Source: RGIG3178 sp964533965
GTDB lineage: Bacteria > Bacillota > Clostridia > Christensenellales > QAND01
DNA: 64,000 bases
Direction of reading: 5' to 3'
NCBI GenBank assembly: GCA_964533965.1
Contig: CAZHNN010000001.1
Span: forward strand, 123,921-187,920
Shown here: positions 51,226 to 60,385 of the stretch, piece by piece
Layout of the letters: each line of letters begins with the position of its first letter
Position numbering within the stretch: the stretch's first letter is position 1
Program-made: the position numbers and the translations under genes
Notes under the pieces: model-generated
The model's input: only the letters and a program-made list of their open reading frames with translations
The model's database searches: none
What the model was told of the DNA's origin: nothing

Positions 51226-51417
51226 GTTACAAAGACACACCATAAATATTACTTGCTCAGCACGCTAATTGCTGGACTTTTCATTCAAAATGTTACACAA
51301 ATCGGGGGATCGGACGTCAAAATGCGAGTAAAAAGGTTACATGGTTACATAAAATTAGAAAATTATTAAAATTTTTGTAATTTTCTATTGCATTTGTAAC
51401 TTTTATTGTGATATTAT
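51226..51417 (+). promoter_or_regulatory. flgB promoter region with repeated GTTACA boxes
   Basis: GTTACA occurs at 51226, 51292, 51336 and 51344, and its inverse TGTAAC at 51395, all within 175 bp. A sigma-A-like promoter, TTGCAT (51388-51393), 18-bp spacer, TATTAT (51412-51417), overlaps the last box. The boxes may bind a flagellar regulator. No sigma-D element is seen, consistent with early flagellar genes. Confidence 0.5.
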
Positions 51418-51489
51418 CAAAACACTTCACTCTTTAGAGTGTAATAGAATTATCAGAACTGAGGTCAGAACGAGGGAGGTAAGGAAGGG

Positions 51490-51897
51490 TTGTCATTTGA
51501 TTTGTTTGAACAAACGAGATATCTGGAGCAGGGGTTGTCCGCTGCGTGGCTGCGAAATCAGGTGATTGCGAACAACATCGCCAACGAATCCACGCCGAAC
51601 TTTAAAGCCTCCAGCGTTGAATTCGAATCCTTGCTCAAGGATGCAATACAAAGCCAGGACGGAGGATTTACCGCGAAGGTGACAAACGACAAGCACATTT
51701 CGTTCACTTCATCGGCAGAGGTCTCGCCGGTCGTCGTGCAGAACATGAACACCACGATGCGCCAGGACGGCAACAACGTCGACATCGATTATGAAAGCGC
51801 TGAGCTGGCGAAAAACGCGATCTGGTACCAGACGCTGGTTGAGAAGATCTCAAGCGAATTCAACATGATTGAAATGGCCATCAAAGAAGGAGGCTGA
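51490..51897 (+). CDS. flgB: Flagellar proximal rod protein FlgB
   Basis: This 135-aa protein has the rod-family N-terminal motif NQVIANNIANESTPNFKA and a C-terminal helix with IDYESAELAKNAIWYQTLVE. The start is a TTG at 51490 behind AAGGAAGG; no ATG or GTG is placed better. It is the first gene of the flgB-flgC-fliE unit. Confidence 0.94.
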   Translation: MSFDLFEQTRYLEQGLSAAWLRNQVIANNIANESTPNFKASSVEFESLLKDAIQSQDGGFTAKVTNDKHISFTSSAEVSPVVVQNMNTTMRQDGNNVDIDYESAELAKNAIWYQTLVEKISSEFNMIEMAIKEGG

Positions 51898-51902
51898 GAA
51901 GG

Positions 51903-52340
51903 ATGAGTTTTTTAAAGTCACTGGATATCAGCGCATCGGCGCTCACCGCGCAACGCGTGCGGATGGATGTCATCAGCCAAAACATCGCCAACATCGACAC
52001 GACGAGAACCGCAAACGGAGGGCCGTACAGGCGCAAGGTTACGGTGTTTGCAGAAAAGCCGGCCGACTCGTTTGCCTCCATCCTGAATGGCGCAACGGGC
52101 GCATCCGCGGGGCAGGGAGTGTATGTGGCGGCGATTGCAGAGGACACATCGGACTTTCGCTATGAGTACGACCCGACCAATCCGGACGCGAACGCACAGG
52201 GCTACGTCGCCTATCCCAATGTGGATGAGACAACGGAGCTGGTGGACATGATGGCGGCTTCCCGTTCCTACGAAGCCAACGTAACGGCGATGGGAATCAC
52301 CAAGGAGATCGCACTCAAGACCCTTGAGATCGGCAAATAA
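51903..52340 (+). CDS. flgC: Flagellar proximal rod protein FlgC
   Basis: This 145-aa protein begins FLKSLDISASALTAQRVRMD and has QNIANIDTTRT, then the C-terminal VDETTELVDMMAASRSYEAN typical of FlgC. The ATG follows AAGGAGG, 6 nt after the flgB stop. Confidence 0.95.
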   Translation: MSFLKSLDISASALTAQRVRMDVISQNIANIDTTRTANGGPYRRKVTVFAEKPADSFASILNGATGASAGQGVYVAAIAEDTSDFRYEYDPTNPDANAQGYVAYPNVDETTELVDMMAASRSYEANVTAMGITKEIALKTLEIGK

Positions 52341-52370
52341 CGGCGATCGGGAAAGTAAGAAGGAAAACAG

Positions 52371-52670
52371 ATGCAAATTAATCCGGTTTCAACACTGACT
52401 TCAGTTTCAAGCGGGCTTGGCACCTCTTCGACAAGCGCTGCAAACGGCGCCAAAAATTTCTCCGACATATTCAACGACGCGTTGCAGGAGATAAATGATT
52501 CTCAAACGGCAAATCAACAGAGCACGCAAGCGCTGCTTTCCGGCCAGGACGAAGGGCTGGAGACGACGATGATCACCGCGGAAAAGGCGAAGCTGACCCT
52601 CGAATTGGGGCTCGCCGTACGCAACAAAGTGATGGATGCTTACAACGAAATAATCAAAATGCAGATCTGA
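52371..52670 (+). CDS. fliE: Flagellar hook-basal body complex protein FliE
   Basis: This 99-aa protein ends with KAKLTLELGLAVRNKVMDAYNEIIKMQI, here seen as LELGLAVRNKVMDAYNEI, the FliE C-terminal helix. FliE joins the MS ring to the rod. The expected next genes (fliF onward) are missing. A hairpin overlaps its stop codon. Confidence 0.93.
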   Translation: MQINPVSTLTSVSSGLGTSSTSAANGAKNFSDIFNDALQEINDSQTANQQSTQALLSGQDEGLETTMITAEKAKLTLELGLAVRNKVMDAYNEIIKMQI

Positions 52671-52690
52671 TCCAGGGCGGATCAGATCTG
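52662..52690 (+). other. 12-bp perfect hairpin at the end of fliE
   Basis: CAGATCTGATCC (52662-52673) and GGATCAGATCTG (52679-52690) flank a 5-nt loop and include the fliE stop codon. No T-run follows. It could stabilise or end the flgB-fliE transcript at the point where the usual fliF block is absent. Confidence 0.7.
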
Positions 52691-52823
52691 TAGCACAAGG
52701 TTCGACCTGCGGTACTTGGTATCGCAGCAAAGTGTGAACAATCCTAGGGATTGGTTCCATTCACCCGTAAAAAAGCGCCAGGCGCCTCTATGAGCGGGTG
52801 AATTGAGGAAATGGAGACTGTAC

Positions 52824-53345
52824 ATGCTCACTGAGGGTTTGGGGTCCACGGTGATGCCAATCATCTTGATGGTATTGGTAATCGTGGCGGCGTACTACGC
52901 GACCCGCTTTGTCTCAACGAAGACGCAGCGAATCAATAAGGGAAAATGCCTCCATATAATAGATCGGATGATGATCGGAAAGGATAAGCAGATTTTGTTG
53001 CTCGAAGCGGGCGACACGGTCTACTTGGTAGGCGTTTCCGGTCAAAACATGACGTCCATCGGCTCGATGCAAAAAGAGCAGTTGGGAGAATATCTGACCC
53101 TAGAGCAGGCGCAGACTGAAATGCCCGCCTTAAATCTTCAAAACATGCTCAAACGCGCTGGCAGCTTCCTGCAAGCGCGTACCGGTGCCCCTTCGACCGA
53201 ACAGTGGATCAAACAACGCCTTTCAAATAGGCCGTCCAAGGTAAACGTGCGCGAAGAGCGCGATGAACTGGACGATGTGCTGCAGGCCATGGACTCGCGC
53301 AAGAACCGCATCCGCAGAGTGGACATAAAGGACGGCCACCAATGA
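52824..53345 (+). CDS. fliO: Flagellar biosynthesis protein FliO
   Basis: This 173-aa protein has one N-terminal membrane helix (about 9-27, VMPIILMVLVIVAAYYATR), then the FliO-type cytoplasmic domain (IIDRMMIGKDKQILLLEAGDTVYLVGV) and a charged tail. FliO assists FliP assembly in the export gate. The ATG at 52824 follows GGAG. It overlaps fliP by 4 nt. Confidence 0.9.
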   Translation: MLTEGLGSTVMPIILMVLVIVAAYYATRFVSTKTQRINKGKCLHIIDRMMIGKDKQILLLEAGDTVYLVGVSGQNMTSIGSMQKEQLGEYLTLEQAQTEMPALNLQNMLKRAGSFLQARTGAPSTEQWIKQRLSNRPSKVNVREERDELDDVLQAMDSRKNRIRRVDIKDGHQ

Positions 53346-54118
53346 AAAAGACCGTCCGCAAAAACACAAAAAGAGCGGCCAAGATGCTGCTCGTTATATG
53401 CAGGATCCTCTGTGTGGCGAGGCTCATGGGCTGCTCGTCGGCCTCCGCTACGGGCAACTCGACGATCACTTCGGTTTTGGGCGGAGAGTCCAACACCGTA
53501 AAGATCATGCTGCTGATGACGGTATTGACGCTCTTGCCGTCCATATTGATCATGCTCACGGGTTTTACCCGCATCATCATCGTGCTATCGCTGGTCAGAA
53601 ACGGGCTCGGGTTGCAACAGATGCCCCCAAACCAGGTTCTGATCGGGTTGGCACTTTTTTTGACTTTTTTTACGATGACGCCCGTTTTTTCCACCATCAA
53701 CACAAATGCCTACCAGCCGTATGTGAACAAGGCCATTACGGAAGAGCAGGCCGTCACCGAAGCCATGAAGCCCATACGGGAGTTCATGCTTAAGCAAACA
53801 TACAAATCGGACCTGGAGTTTTTCGTTTCTATTGCAAAGACCGACCAGAGTGCCGCCGCCACAAGCATTGAAAACATCCCCACCTCCACATTGATCCCGG
53901 CGTTCATCACAAGCGAGATCAAGCGCGGGTTCCAGATAGGGTTGTATATCTACGTTCCGTTCATCGTCATCGATATGATTGTCGCTTCCACACTGATGTC
54001 CATGGGCATGATGATGCTGCCGCCAACGGTCATATCGCTTCCGTTCAAGCTGCTGCTGTTCGTGCTGGTCAACGGCTGGACGCTCACGGTGAAAACGTTG
54101 TTGATGAGTTTCGGTTGA
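53342..54118 (+). CDS. fliP: Flagellar export gate protein FliP
   Basis: This 258-aa membrane protein has an N-terminal signal-like segment and the FliP motifs IMLTGFTRIIIVLSLVRNGLG and MPPNQVLIGLALFLTFF, with FITSEIKRGFQIG later. It forms the core of the type III export gate with FliQ and FliR. It starts within the fliO stop. Confidence 0.96.
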   Translation: MKKTVRKNTKRAAKMLLVICRILCVARLMGCSSASATGNSTITSVLGGESNTVKIMLLMTVLTLLPSILIMLTGFTRIIIVLSLVRNGLGLQQMPPNQVLIGLALFLTFFTMTPVFSTINTNAYQPYVNKAITEEQAVTEAMKPIREFMLKQTYKSDLEFFVSIAKTDQSAAATSIENIPTSTLIPAFITSEIKRGFQIGLYIYVPFIVIDMIVASTLMSMGMMMLPPTVISLPFKLLLFVLVNGWTLTVKTLLMSFG

Positions 54119-54226
54119 TAGTAGCACGTACAGAAAAGCGCGCCGCCGATCGTGCAGAGCGTAGGCGGAGCAAGATCTTGCAGACAAGCCGATGGTTTGT
54201 CTGCGTCCGGGAAAGGAGCGGTGAAG
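54119..54226 (+). other. fliP-fliQ intergenic hairpins
   Basis: This is the only sizeable gap in the export-gate series (108 bp). CAGACAAGCC (54181-54190) pairs with GGTTTGTCTG (54194-54203) with one G-U pair, shortly before the fliQ ribosome site AAGGAG. It may set FliQ expression relative to FliP. Confidence 0.5.
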
Positions 54227-54496
54227 ATGCAACAAACGCAGGTTGTGACCTTGGTGGCAGATGCCATACAGACATTGATGAAAGTGGCGCTGCCGCTGCT
54301 TATTACGGCAATGGTCATCGGTATCGTCATCTCCATCTTCCAGGCAGCCACGCAGATCAATGAACAGACGCTGTCGTTTGTTCCTAAGCTCGTCGGCATC
54401 TTCATCGTCCTGCTGGTATTTGGCGGATGGATGCTCAGTACGCTGTCAGACTTCATGATCCGGGTTTTCTCGTACGCCAATACGGTGGTGAAATAG
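54227..54496 (+). CDS. fliQ: Flagellar export gate protein FliQ
   Basis: This 89-aa protein has two membrane helices and the FliQ pattern VISIFQAATQINEQTLSFVPK. The ATG at 54227 follows AAGGAG; 89 aa is the family's normal length, supporting this start over an upstream in-frame one. Confidence 0.95.
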   Translation: MQQTQVVTLVADAIQTLMKVALPLLITAMVIGIVISIFQAATQINEQTLSFVPKLVGIFIVLLVFGGWMLSTLSDFMIRVFSYANTVVK

Positions 54497-54499
54497 ATC

Positions 54500-55285
54500 A
54501 TGCAGCAGCTAGTGAACTACATCGGCACATATTTGGGGTTCTTTGTGCTCTTGTTCTTCCGCGTGTCTGCACTTTTGATCTCTTCGCCGATATTCGGGCG
54601 CAAGGCTGTGCCGAATATCACCAAGCTGGGGCTATGCCTGCTGCTCACCCATGTGTTGTTCCTGGCGGCGCCGAAGCTGTACGTGGTGGAAACAAACTCG
54701 GTGATAGAGTTCGTGTTCCTCTGCGGCAAGGAGCTGCTCTTTGGGATCGTGTTGGGATATGTGACAACGCTGTTCTTCTCCATAGCACATACCGCGGGCT
54801 ATGTGATCGACATGCACATGGGCTTCGGCATGGTAAACGTGATGGATATACAGAACAACGTATCCGTGCCCGTCACAGGAAACCTTCTGAACGTGATCAT
54901 GCTGATATCGTTTCTGAGCGTCAACGGGCTGCACAAGCTGATCTATATATTGAAGGCGACGCTTGTGCAGATTCCCATAGGCCATGTTGTGATCAACGCC
55001 AACATTGCGGTCATAGCGCTAGAAGTATTCGTGCTCGCATTTGTCCTGGCGGTCAACGTATCCATCCCGGTGATAGCAAGCGCGCTTCTGGGCGAGCTGA
55101 TCATGGGGCTGATGATGCGCATAGCACCGCAGATGAATATGTTCGTTGTCGGAATGCCGCTCAAGGTGCTGTTGGGAATCATCATACTGCTTTTAATCCT
55201 GCCGGCATACGTATCCTTTACAAACGTGATCTTTGAGAGGATGTTCGATGCCATCGGCAAGATGATGACGGGGCTGGTGAGTTAA
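54500..55285 (+). CDS. fliR: Flagellar export gate protein FliR
   Basis: This 261-aa protein has multiple hydrophobic helices, SSPIFGRKAVPNITKLGL near the N terminus and GLMMRIAPQMNMFVVGMPLK near 215, both typical of FliR. The next gene, flhB, starts directly after the stop. Confidence 0.95.
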   Translation: MQQLVNYIGTYLGFFVLLFFRVSALLISSPIFGRKAVPNITKLGLCLLLTHVLFLAAPKLYVVETNSVIEFVFLCGKELLFGIVLGYVTTLFFSIAHTAGYVIDMHMGFGMVNVMDIQNNVSVPVTGNLLNVIMLISFLSVNGLHKLIYILKATLVQIPIGHVVINANIAVIALEVFVLAFVLAVNVSIPVIASALLGELIMGLMMRIAPQMNMFVVGMPLKVLLGIIILLLILPAYVSFTNVIFERMFDAIGKMMTGLVS

Positions 55286-56359
55286 ATGGCACAGCAAGCG
55301 GGCGACAAGACCGAGAAGGCTTCACCAAAGCGACAACGTGAAGCCAGAGAAAAAGGTCAAGTTCTTAAGAGCATGGATCTGTCGACAGCCTTCACGCTGA
55401 TAGTCGTGTTCGCAACGCTGTCGATCTTCGGATCAAGGTTGGCTTCCGGACTTCAGACGATCATGACTTCGTTCCTCGGCCAGAGGGCACCGGAAATCAG
55501 TGTCGGGAACATACGGCCGGTGTTCGGCTCGGTGCTCTTGCAGATGGCGCAGCTGATGTTGCCCATCTTGGCAGCTGCGATGGTTTCAGGCGTGCTGATC
55601 AACTTCCTGCAGGTGGGGTTCCTGTTCTCAGCCAAGGCCGCGGCGCCCAAGATGAGCCACCTGAACTTCTTCCAGGGTCTCAAGCGCATGTTCAGCAAGC
55701 GCTCGCTCATAGAGCTTGTAAAGACGTTCATCAAGCTGATCGTGCTAGTTTGGGTGGGTTACGGGGAATACACGAACACGCTTAAGCAGATGCCGAACAT
55801 GATGGCAGGAAGTATGTACTCCTCGATCTCGATGACCATGCAGATACTGCTGTCGGTAGGGTTCAAGCTGATCCTGGCACTTCTGATCATGGCCCCGTTC
55901 GATTATTTGTACCAATGGTACAGACACCGCAAGGAATTGATGATGACCAAGCAGGAAGTCCGCGAAGAGTACAAGCTGATGGAAGGCGATCCCAAGGTCA
56001 AAGGCAGGATCCGCGAGAAGCAGCGGCAGGCGAGCATGAACCGCATGATGCACGCGGTACAAAACGCGGATGTCATCGTCACAAACCCCACGCACTACGC
56101 CGTAGCACTGGAATACAAACAGGGAAAACAAGACGCGCCGGTCATCTTGGCAAAGGGCAAGGATCTGGTGGCGCAGAGGATAAAGGAAAAGGCAAGGGAA
56201 CACAACATCGCCATTGTGGAGAACAAACCTGTCGCACGGCATCTGTACTTCTTCTGTGAGATAGGCGACACGGTTCCGCAGGAGCTGTTCCAGACGGTGG
56301 CTGAAATACTGGCCTATGTATACAGGCTCAAACAAACCATGGGGAGGGCAATCAGATGA
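55286..56359 (+). CDS. flhB: Flagellar export switch protein FlhB
   Basis: This 357-aa protein opens with GDKTEKASPKRQREAREKGQV, then four membrane helices and a cytoplasmic domain with the self-cleavage site NPTH (267-270) in IVTNPTHYAVAL. FlhB switches export from rod/hook to filament substrates. It overlaps flhA by 4 nt. Confidence 0.97.
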   Translation: MAQQAGDKTEKASPKRQREAREKGQVLKSMDLSTAFTLIVVFATLSIFGSRLASGLQTIMTSFLGQRAPEISVGNIRPVFGSVLLQMAQLMLPILAAAMVSGVLINFLQVGFLFSAKAAAPKMSHLNFFQGLKRMFSKRSLIELVKTFIKLIVLVWVGYGEYTNTLKQMPNMMAGSMYSSISMTMQILLSVGFKLILALLIMAPFDYLYQWYRHRKELMMTKQEVREEYKLMEGDPKVKGRIREKQRQASMNRMMHAVQNADVIVTNPTHYAVALEYKQGKQDAPVILAKGKDLVAQRIKEKAREHNIAIVENKPVARHLYFFCEIGDTVPQELFQTVAEILAYVYRLKQTMGRAIR

Positions 56360-58398
56360 AGCGTTCGGATATCTTCGTAGCAGCTGCGGTGCTGTTGATC
56401 ATAGTGTTGATCATCGTACCGCTTTCGCCGGAACTGCTGGATATTTTGCTGATCATATCCATCAGCATCTCGTTGCTCGTCCTCCTGATGGCGCTCTACG
56501 CACGGGATATACTGGAATTCTCCACGTTCCCGACACTGCTTTTGCTGCTCACGCTCTTCAGGCTGTCGCTGAACATTTCCACGACAAGGCTGATCCTTAG
56601 CAACAACGGCGAAGCCGGAAACGTTATCAAGACGTTTGGCAACTTCGTGGTGGGCAATAACCTCGTCGTGGGGCTGGTGGTGTTTCTGATCATCGTGATC
56701 ATCCAGTTCATCATCATCACCAAAGGCTCCGAGCGCGTGGCGGAAGTCGCGGCCCGCTTTACCTTGGACGCCTTGCCCGGCAAGCAGATGGCCATCGACG
56801 CCGACCTCAACGCGGGCATCATCGACGAGAACAAGGCGAGGGAAAGAAGGTCTGCAGTCCAAAAGGAAGCGGATTTCTACGGAGCCATGGACGGCGCAAG
56901 TAAGTTTGTCAAGGGCGACGCGATCGTGGGTATCATCATCGTCGTCATCAACATCGTCGGCGGCATCATCATAGGTGCTCTGGGGCTGGGCGGCAAAACG
57001 ATGGCATTCGATCAGGTCATACAGGTCTACACGCTGGCCACCGTCGGCGACGGACTGTGCAGCCAGATACCGGCTCTTTTGATCTCCACCTCCACCGGTA
57101 TCATCGTGACCAGATCCACGGGAGACGAGACCTTCGGGCAGGATTTGACCAAGCAGATGCTGAGCAAGCCCGAGATTCTCTACATGCTCGGCGCGATGGT
57201 TGGCATGCTCAGCCTTATCCCCGGATTGCCCAAAATCCCGATGTGGATTCTCGCGGGCGCATTGCCGCTCTACGGCTATTCCAGGACGAACAAGAAGAAG
57301 AAGACCGAACAGGACCAGCAGAAGGTGCAGGCAGAGCACGAGGCGATGGAAAAGCGCAAGCCCGAAAACGTCACCTCGCTGCTGCAGGTGGATCCGCTGG
57401 AGATGGAATTCGGTTACGGCATCATCCCGCTGGTGGACGCCGCACAGGGCGGAGACCTTCTGGACCGCGTGGTGATGATACGTCGCCAGTGTGCGCTGGA
57501 TATGGGCGTCATCGTACCGGTGGTACGGCTGCGGGACAACATACAGCTTCCCAACAACGAATATGTCATCAAGATCAAGGGCGTGGAAGTCGCGCAGGGC
57601 GAGATCATGCTGGACCACTATCTGGCTTTAAAGCCCACCGACAGCAACGAGCGCATCGACGGCATCGAGACTGTGGACCCGACGTTTGGGCTACCGGCGG
57701 TATGGATCACGGAGTCCGACCGCGAGAAGGCGGAGATGAAGGGCTTTACAACTATCGACGTGCCATCGCTGATCTCGACTCACCTGATGGAGACCATCAA
57801 GCGGTATTGCCACGAGCTTTTGGGAAGGCAGCAGGTGCAGACGCTTTTGGACAACCTCAGAACCCAACAGCCTGCGCTGGTGGACGAAGTCGTACCAAAG
57901 CAGTTCTCGGTGGGCGACGTGCAGAAGGTGCTTTGCAACCTGTTGATGGAAGGGATATCCATCCGCGATCTGGGTTCCATCCTCGAAGTAATGGGAGACT
58001 ATGCGGGAATCACGCACGACACGGACCTTTTGACAGAGCATGTGCGCCAGAACATGAAGCGCGCTCTCTCCCGAAAATTTGTGCCGGATGGAAAGGCCAA
58101 CGTCATATTGCTGGATCCGCAGCTTGAGCAGAGCATCGCGGAGGGCATACGCAAGAGCGAGCAGGGTGACTACGTCGTACTGCCGCCCGATAAGATACAG
58201 AGCATCCTTAAGAATACAAAGACAATCGTCGAACGATCGGCCAGCCTGGGCAACACGCCCATCATACTGACCTCGCCGCTGATACGCAGGCATTTTAAAA
58301 AGCTGAGCCGTCAGCTGGACAACGACTTGATCGTCATGAGCTATAACGAACTGGATCAGGCAATACAGGTACATTCGGATGGGATGGTGAGGGCGTAA
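56356..58398 (+). CDS. flhA: Flagellar export protein FlhA
   Basis: This 680-aa protein has about eight N-terminal membrane helices with the FHIPEP-family core (FPTLLLLLTLFRLSLNIST, RFTLDALPGKQMAIDADL) and a large cytoplasmic domain that receives chaperone-substrate complexes. It overlaps flhB. flhF starts two bases after the stop. Confidence 0.97.
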   Translation: MKRSDIFVAAAVLLIIVLIIVPLSPELLDILLIISISISLLVLLMALYARDILEFSTFPTLLLLLTLFRLSLNISTTRLILSNNGEAGNVIKTFGNFVVGNNLVVGLVVFLIIVIIQFIIITKGSERVAEVAARFTLDALPGKQMAIDADLNAGIIDENKARERRSAVQKEADFYGAMDGASKFVKGDAIVGIIIVVINIVGGIIIGALGLGGKTMAFDQVIQVYTLATVGDGLCSQIPALLISTSTGIIVTRSTGDETFGQDLTKQMLSKPEILYMLGAMVGMLSLIPGLPKIPMWILAGALPLYGYSRTNKKKKTEQDQQKVQAEHEAMEKRKPENVTSLLQVDPLEMEFGYGIIPLVDAAQGGDLLDRVVMIRRQCALDMGVIVPVVRLRDNIQLPNNEYVIKIKGVEVAQGEIMLDHYLALKPTDSNERIDGIETVDPTFGLPAVWITESDREKAEMKGFTTIDVPSLISTHLMETIKRYCHELLGRQQVQTLLDNLRTQQPALVDEVVPKQFSVGDVQKVLCNLLMEGISIRDLGSILEVMGDYAGITHDTDLLTEHVRQNMKRALSRKFVPDGKANVILLDPQLEQSIAEGIRKSEQGDYVVLPPDKIQSILKNTKTIVERSASLGNTPIILTSPLIRRHFKKLSRQLDNDLIVMSYNELDQAIQVHSDGMVRA

Positions 58399-58399
58399 C

Positions 58400-59518
58400 G
58401 TGTTTATCAAGAAGTACGTGGTAAACGATATGGGCGAAGCGATGGGCAAGATCCGGAACGACTTGGGTTCCGACGCGCTTATCGTAAGCAGCCGACTGAT
58501 GCGAGAAAAAGGCGTCAAGGGCATGCTTGGCAAGAAGAAGCTGGAGGTCGTAGCGGCGTATGAGCCAAACAGCGCAGGCGCTTCGAAGAGCGGCGCCGGA
58601 TCCAAGCCAAAGCCGCAGCCTAAGAGTGCGATAGCGCCGGAAGCGTCCGGTGAGAAGATCGATAAACTGAGCGAAAAGCTCGAAGATCTCGCATTTGTGG
58701 TGCAGGAACTGTCCTCCCGGCAGGGCAAGGAGATCGACCTGTCCAGCGCCAAAGCGAAAAAGTTGTTTGAGCGGTTCCTCGACCAGGACATCTGGGAAGA
58801 CATCGCCCGCGATACGCTCAACCAGGCGATGCAGATCAGCAAGGTGACCAGCGATGCGTATGAAACCATTGTGGAAAACCTGCTGGTACAGCGGCTGGGG
58901 ACAAGCTCGGCGGCGCGGCCGGTCGAAGGAAAACAGACCGTGATCCTGCTGATGGGGCCCACCGGGGTGGGAAAGACGACGACGCTTGTCAAGCTTGCGG
59001 GACGGTACATGCTGCAGGAAGGGAAATCGGTCGGCATCATCAACACCGACACCTACCGCGTTGCGGCCAACGAGCAGCTCAAAACCTATGCGGAGATCAT
59101 GGGGATCCCGATGGCCACCGTATACAAGCCCGACGAGATGGCGGACGCGAAAAAACGGTTGTCGGACAGGCAGGTCATCCTGATCGATACAGCCGGCAAG
59201 AGCTCGTATGACGAGGGATACCGCGAGGATATGCGGATGACCATCGAGCAAAGCTGCGCGGACGAAGTGCTGCTTCTGATCAGCGCCGCTACGGGGTACC
59301 GGGTTGTGAAGGAAACCGTCACAAATTACTCGTTTGCCAGGGAGTACAAGCTGGTGGTGACCAAGGTGGATGAGGTGAGGACGTTGGGCAGCATACTCAA
59401 CATCACAACGCTGGCGAACAAGCCCGTTGTGTACCTGACGACCGGACAGACCGTTCCGGATGACATCGAGAGCGTGGATGCAAGAAAGATAGCCAACAAC
59501 CTGATTGGAAGACGATAG
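58400..59518 (+). CDS. flhF: Flagellar SRP-like GTPase FlhF
   Basis: This 372-aa protein has an N-terminal B domain (MFIKKYVVNDMGEAMGKIR), a linker rich in Ser/Lys/Pro, and an SRP-type G domain with G1 GPTGVGKTT (186-194), NTDTYRVAANEQL and DTAGKSSYD. It sets flagellum position and number. The start is GTG at 58400 after GGTGAGG. Confidence 0.95.
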   Translation: MFIKKYVVNDMGEAMGKIRNDLGSDALIVSSRLMREKGVKGMLGKKKLEVVAAYEPNSAGASKSGAGSKPKPQPKSAIAPEASGEKIDKLSEKLEDLAFVVQELSSRQGKEIDLSSAKAKKLFERFLDQDIWEDIARDTLNQAMQISKVTSDAYETIVENLLVQRLGTSSAARPVEGKQTVILLMGPTGVGKTTTLVKLAGRYMLQEGKSVGIINTDTYRVAANEQLKTYAEIMGIPMATVYKPDEMADAKKRLSDRQVILIDTAGKSSYDEGYREDMRMTIEQSCADEVLLLISAATGYRVVKETVTNYSFAREYKLVVTKVDEVRTLGSILNITTLANKPVVYLTTGQTVPDDIESVDARKIANNLIGRR

Positions 59519-59521
59519 AGT

Positions 59522-60385
59522 ATGGATCAAGCACAGAGTTTACGCACCATGATGGAAAAGAGACGGCGCGGTATGGAAGTGATCACCGTCACCGGTGCAA
59601 AGGGCGGGGTTGGGAAATCCTCGGTGGCGTTGAACTTCGCCATCGCGCTCTCCAAAAGAGGCCGGAAAGTGCTGATCATGGATTCGGACTTCGGCCTTGC
59701 GAACATAGACATCATGCTTGGTATCAAGCCCAAATACGATCTGTCCTCGATCTTAAATAAACAGGTGGACATACGGGATGCCATAGAGATTGGCGCACAA
59801 GGCGTTGCGTTCATCTCGGGCGGATCGGGTGTACAGGAACTCTTGGCCCTTCGGGCCGATCAGATGGAAAAGGTGCTGCTCAACCTCTATGCGCTTGACG
59901 ATGTGGCCGATACGCTGATCTTCGACACGGGAGCGGGCATCAACGACCGCATCATGCGGCTCGTACTGGCAAGCGATGAGACGATCGTGGTCACAACGCC
60001 GGAACCCACGGCCATCATGGATGCCTATGCGCTGGTGAAGACCATCGACCGTACGCAGTACAAAAACAGGCTGCATCTGGTGATGAACCGCGCGGACAGC
60101 GAAAAAGAGGCAAGAACCGCGACGGACGCCTTTGTACACATAGCGTCGCGGTATACGGACATCCCGATCAAACCGCTGGGTTACATCCTAAGGGATGAGA
60201 GCATGGTCAGGGCTATCAAAGCGCAGGTACCGCTGATGCTGTTTGCGCCAAAGAGCACGGCGGCAGCGAACATAGAAGCGCTAGCCGACCGATACGACGA
60301 TCAAGCGGAACCTGAAAAAAAGGGGATTGCAGGGTTCCTGGGAAAACTGCTTGGAAAGGACCTTCCGGTGAAAGAGAAACGATGA
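59522..60385 (+). CDS. flhG: Flagellar number regulator FlhG (MinD/ParA-like ATPase)
   Basis: This 287-aa protein has the deviant Walker A AKGGVGKSS near residue 26, DSDFGLANIDIMLG and FDTGAGIND. The N terminus carries MDQAQSLRTMMEKRR, resembling the DQAxxLR motif by which FlhG activates FlhF. It lies 3 nt after flhF and overlaps the PilZ gene by 4 nt. Confidence 0.95.
   Translation: MDQAQSLRTMMEKRRRGMEVITVTGAKGGVGKSSVALNFAIALSKRGRKVLIMDSDFGLANIDIMLGIKPKYDLSSILNKQVDIRDAIEIGAQGVAFISGGSGVQELLALRADQMEKVLLNLYALDDVADTLIFDTGAGINDRIMRLVLASDETIVVTTPEPTAIMDAYALVKTIDRTQYKNRLHLVMNRADSEKEARTATDAFVHIASRYTDIPIKPLGYILRDESMVRAIKAQVPLMLFAPKSTAAANIEALADRYDDQAEPEKKGIAGFLGKLLGKDLPVKEKR

Noticed and set aside
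56314..57618. 434-codon minus-strand frame opposite flhA
   Set aside because: His/Asp/Gln-rich antisense translation of a clear flhA.
57691..59052. 453-codon minus-strand frame opposite flhA/flhF
   Set aside because: Antisense to two well-supported genes; no family similarity.
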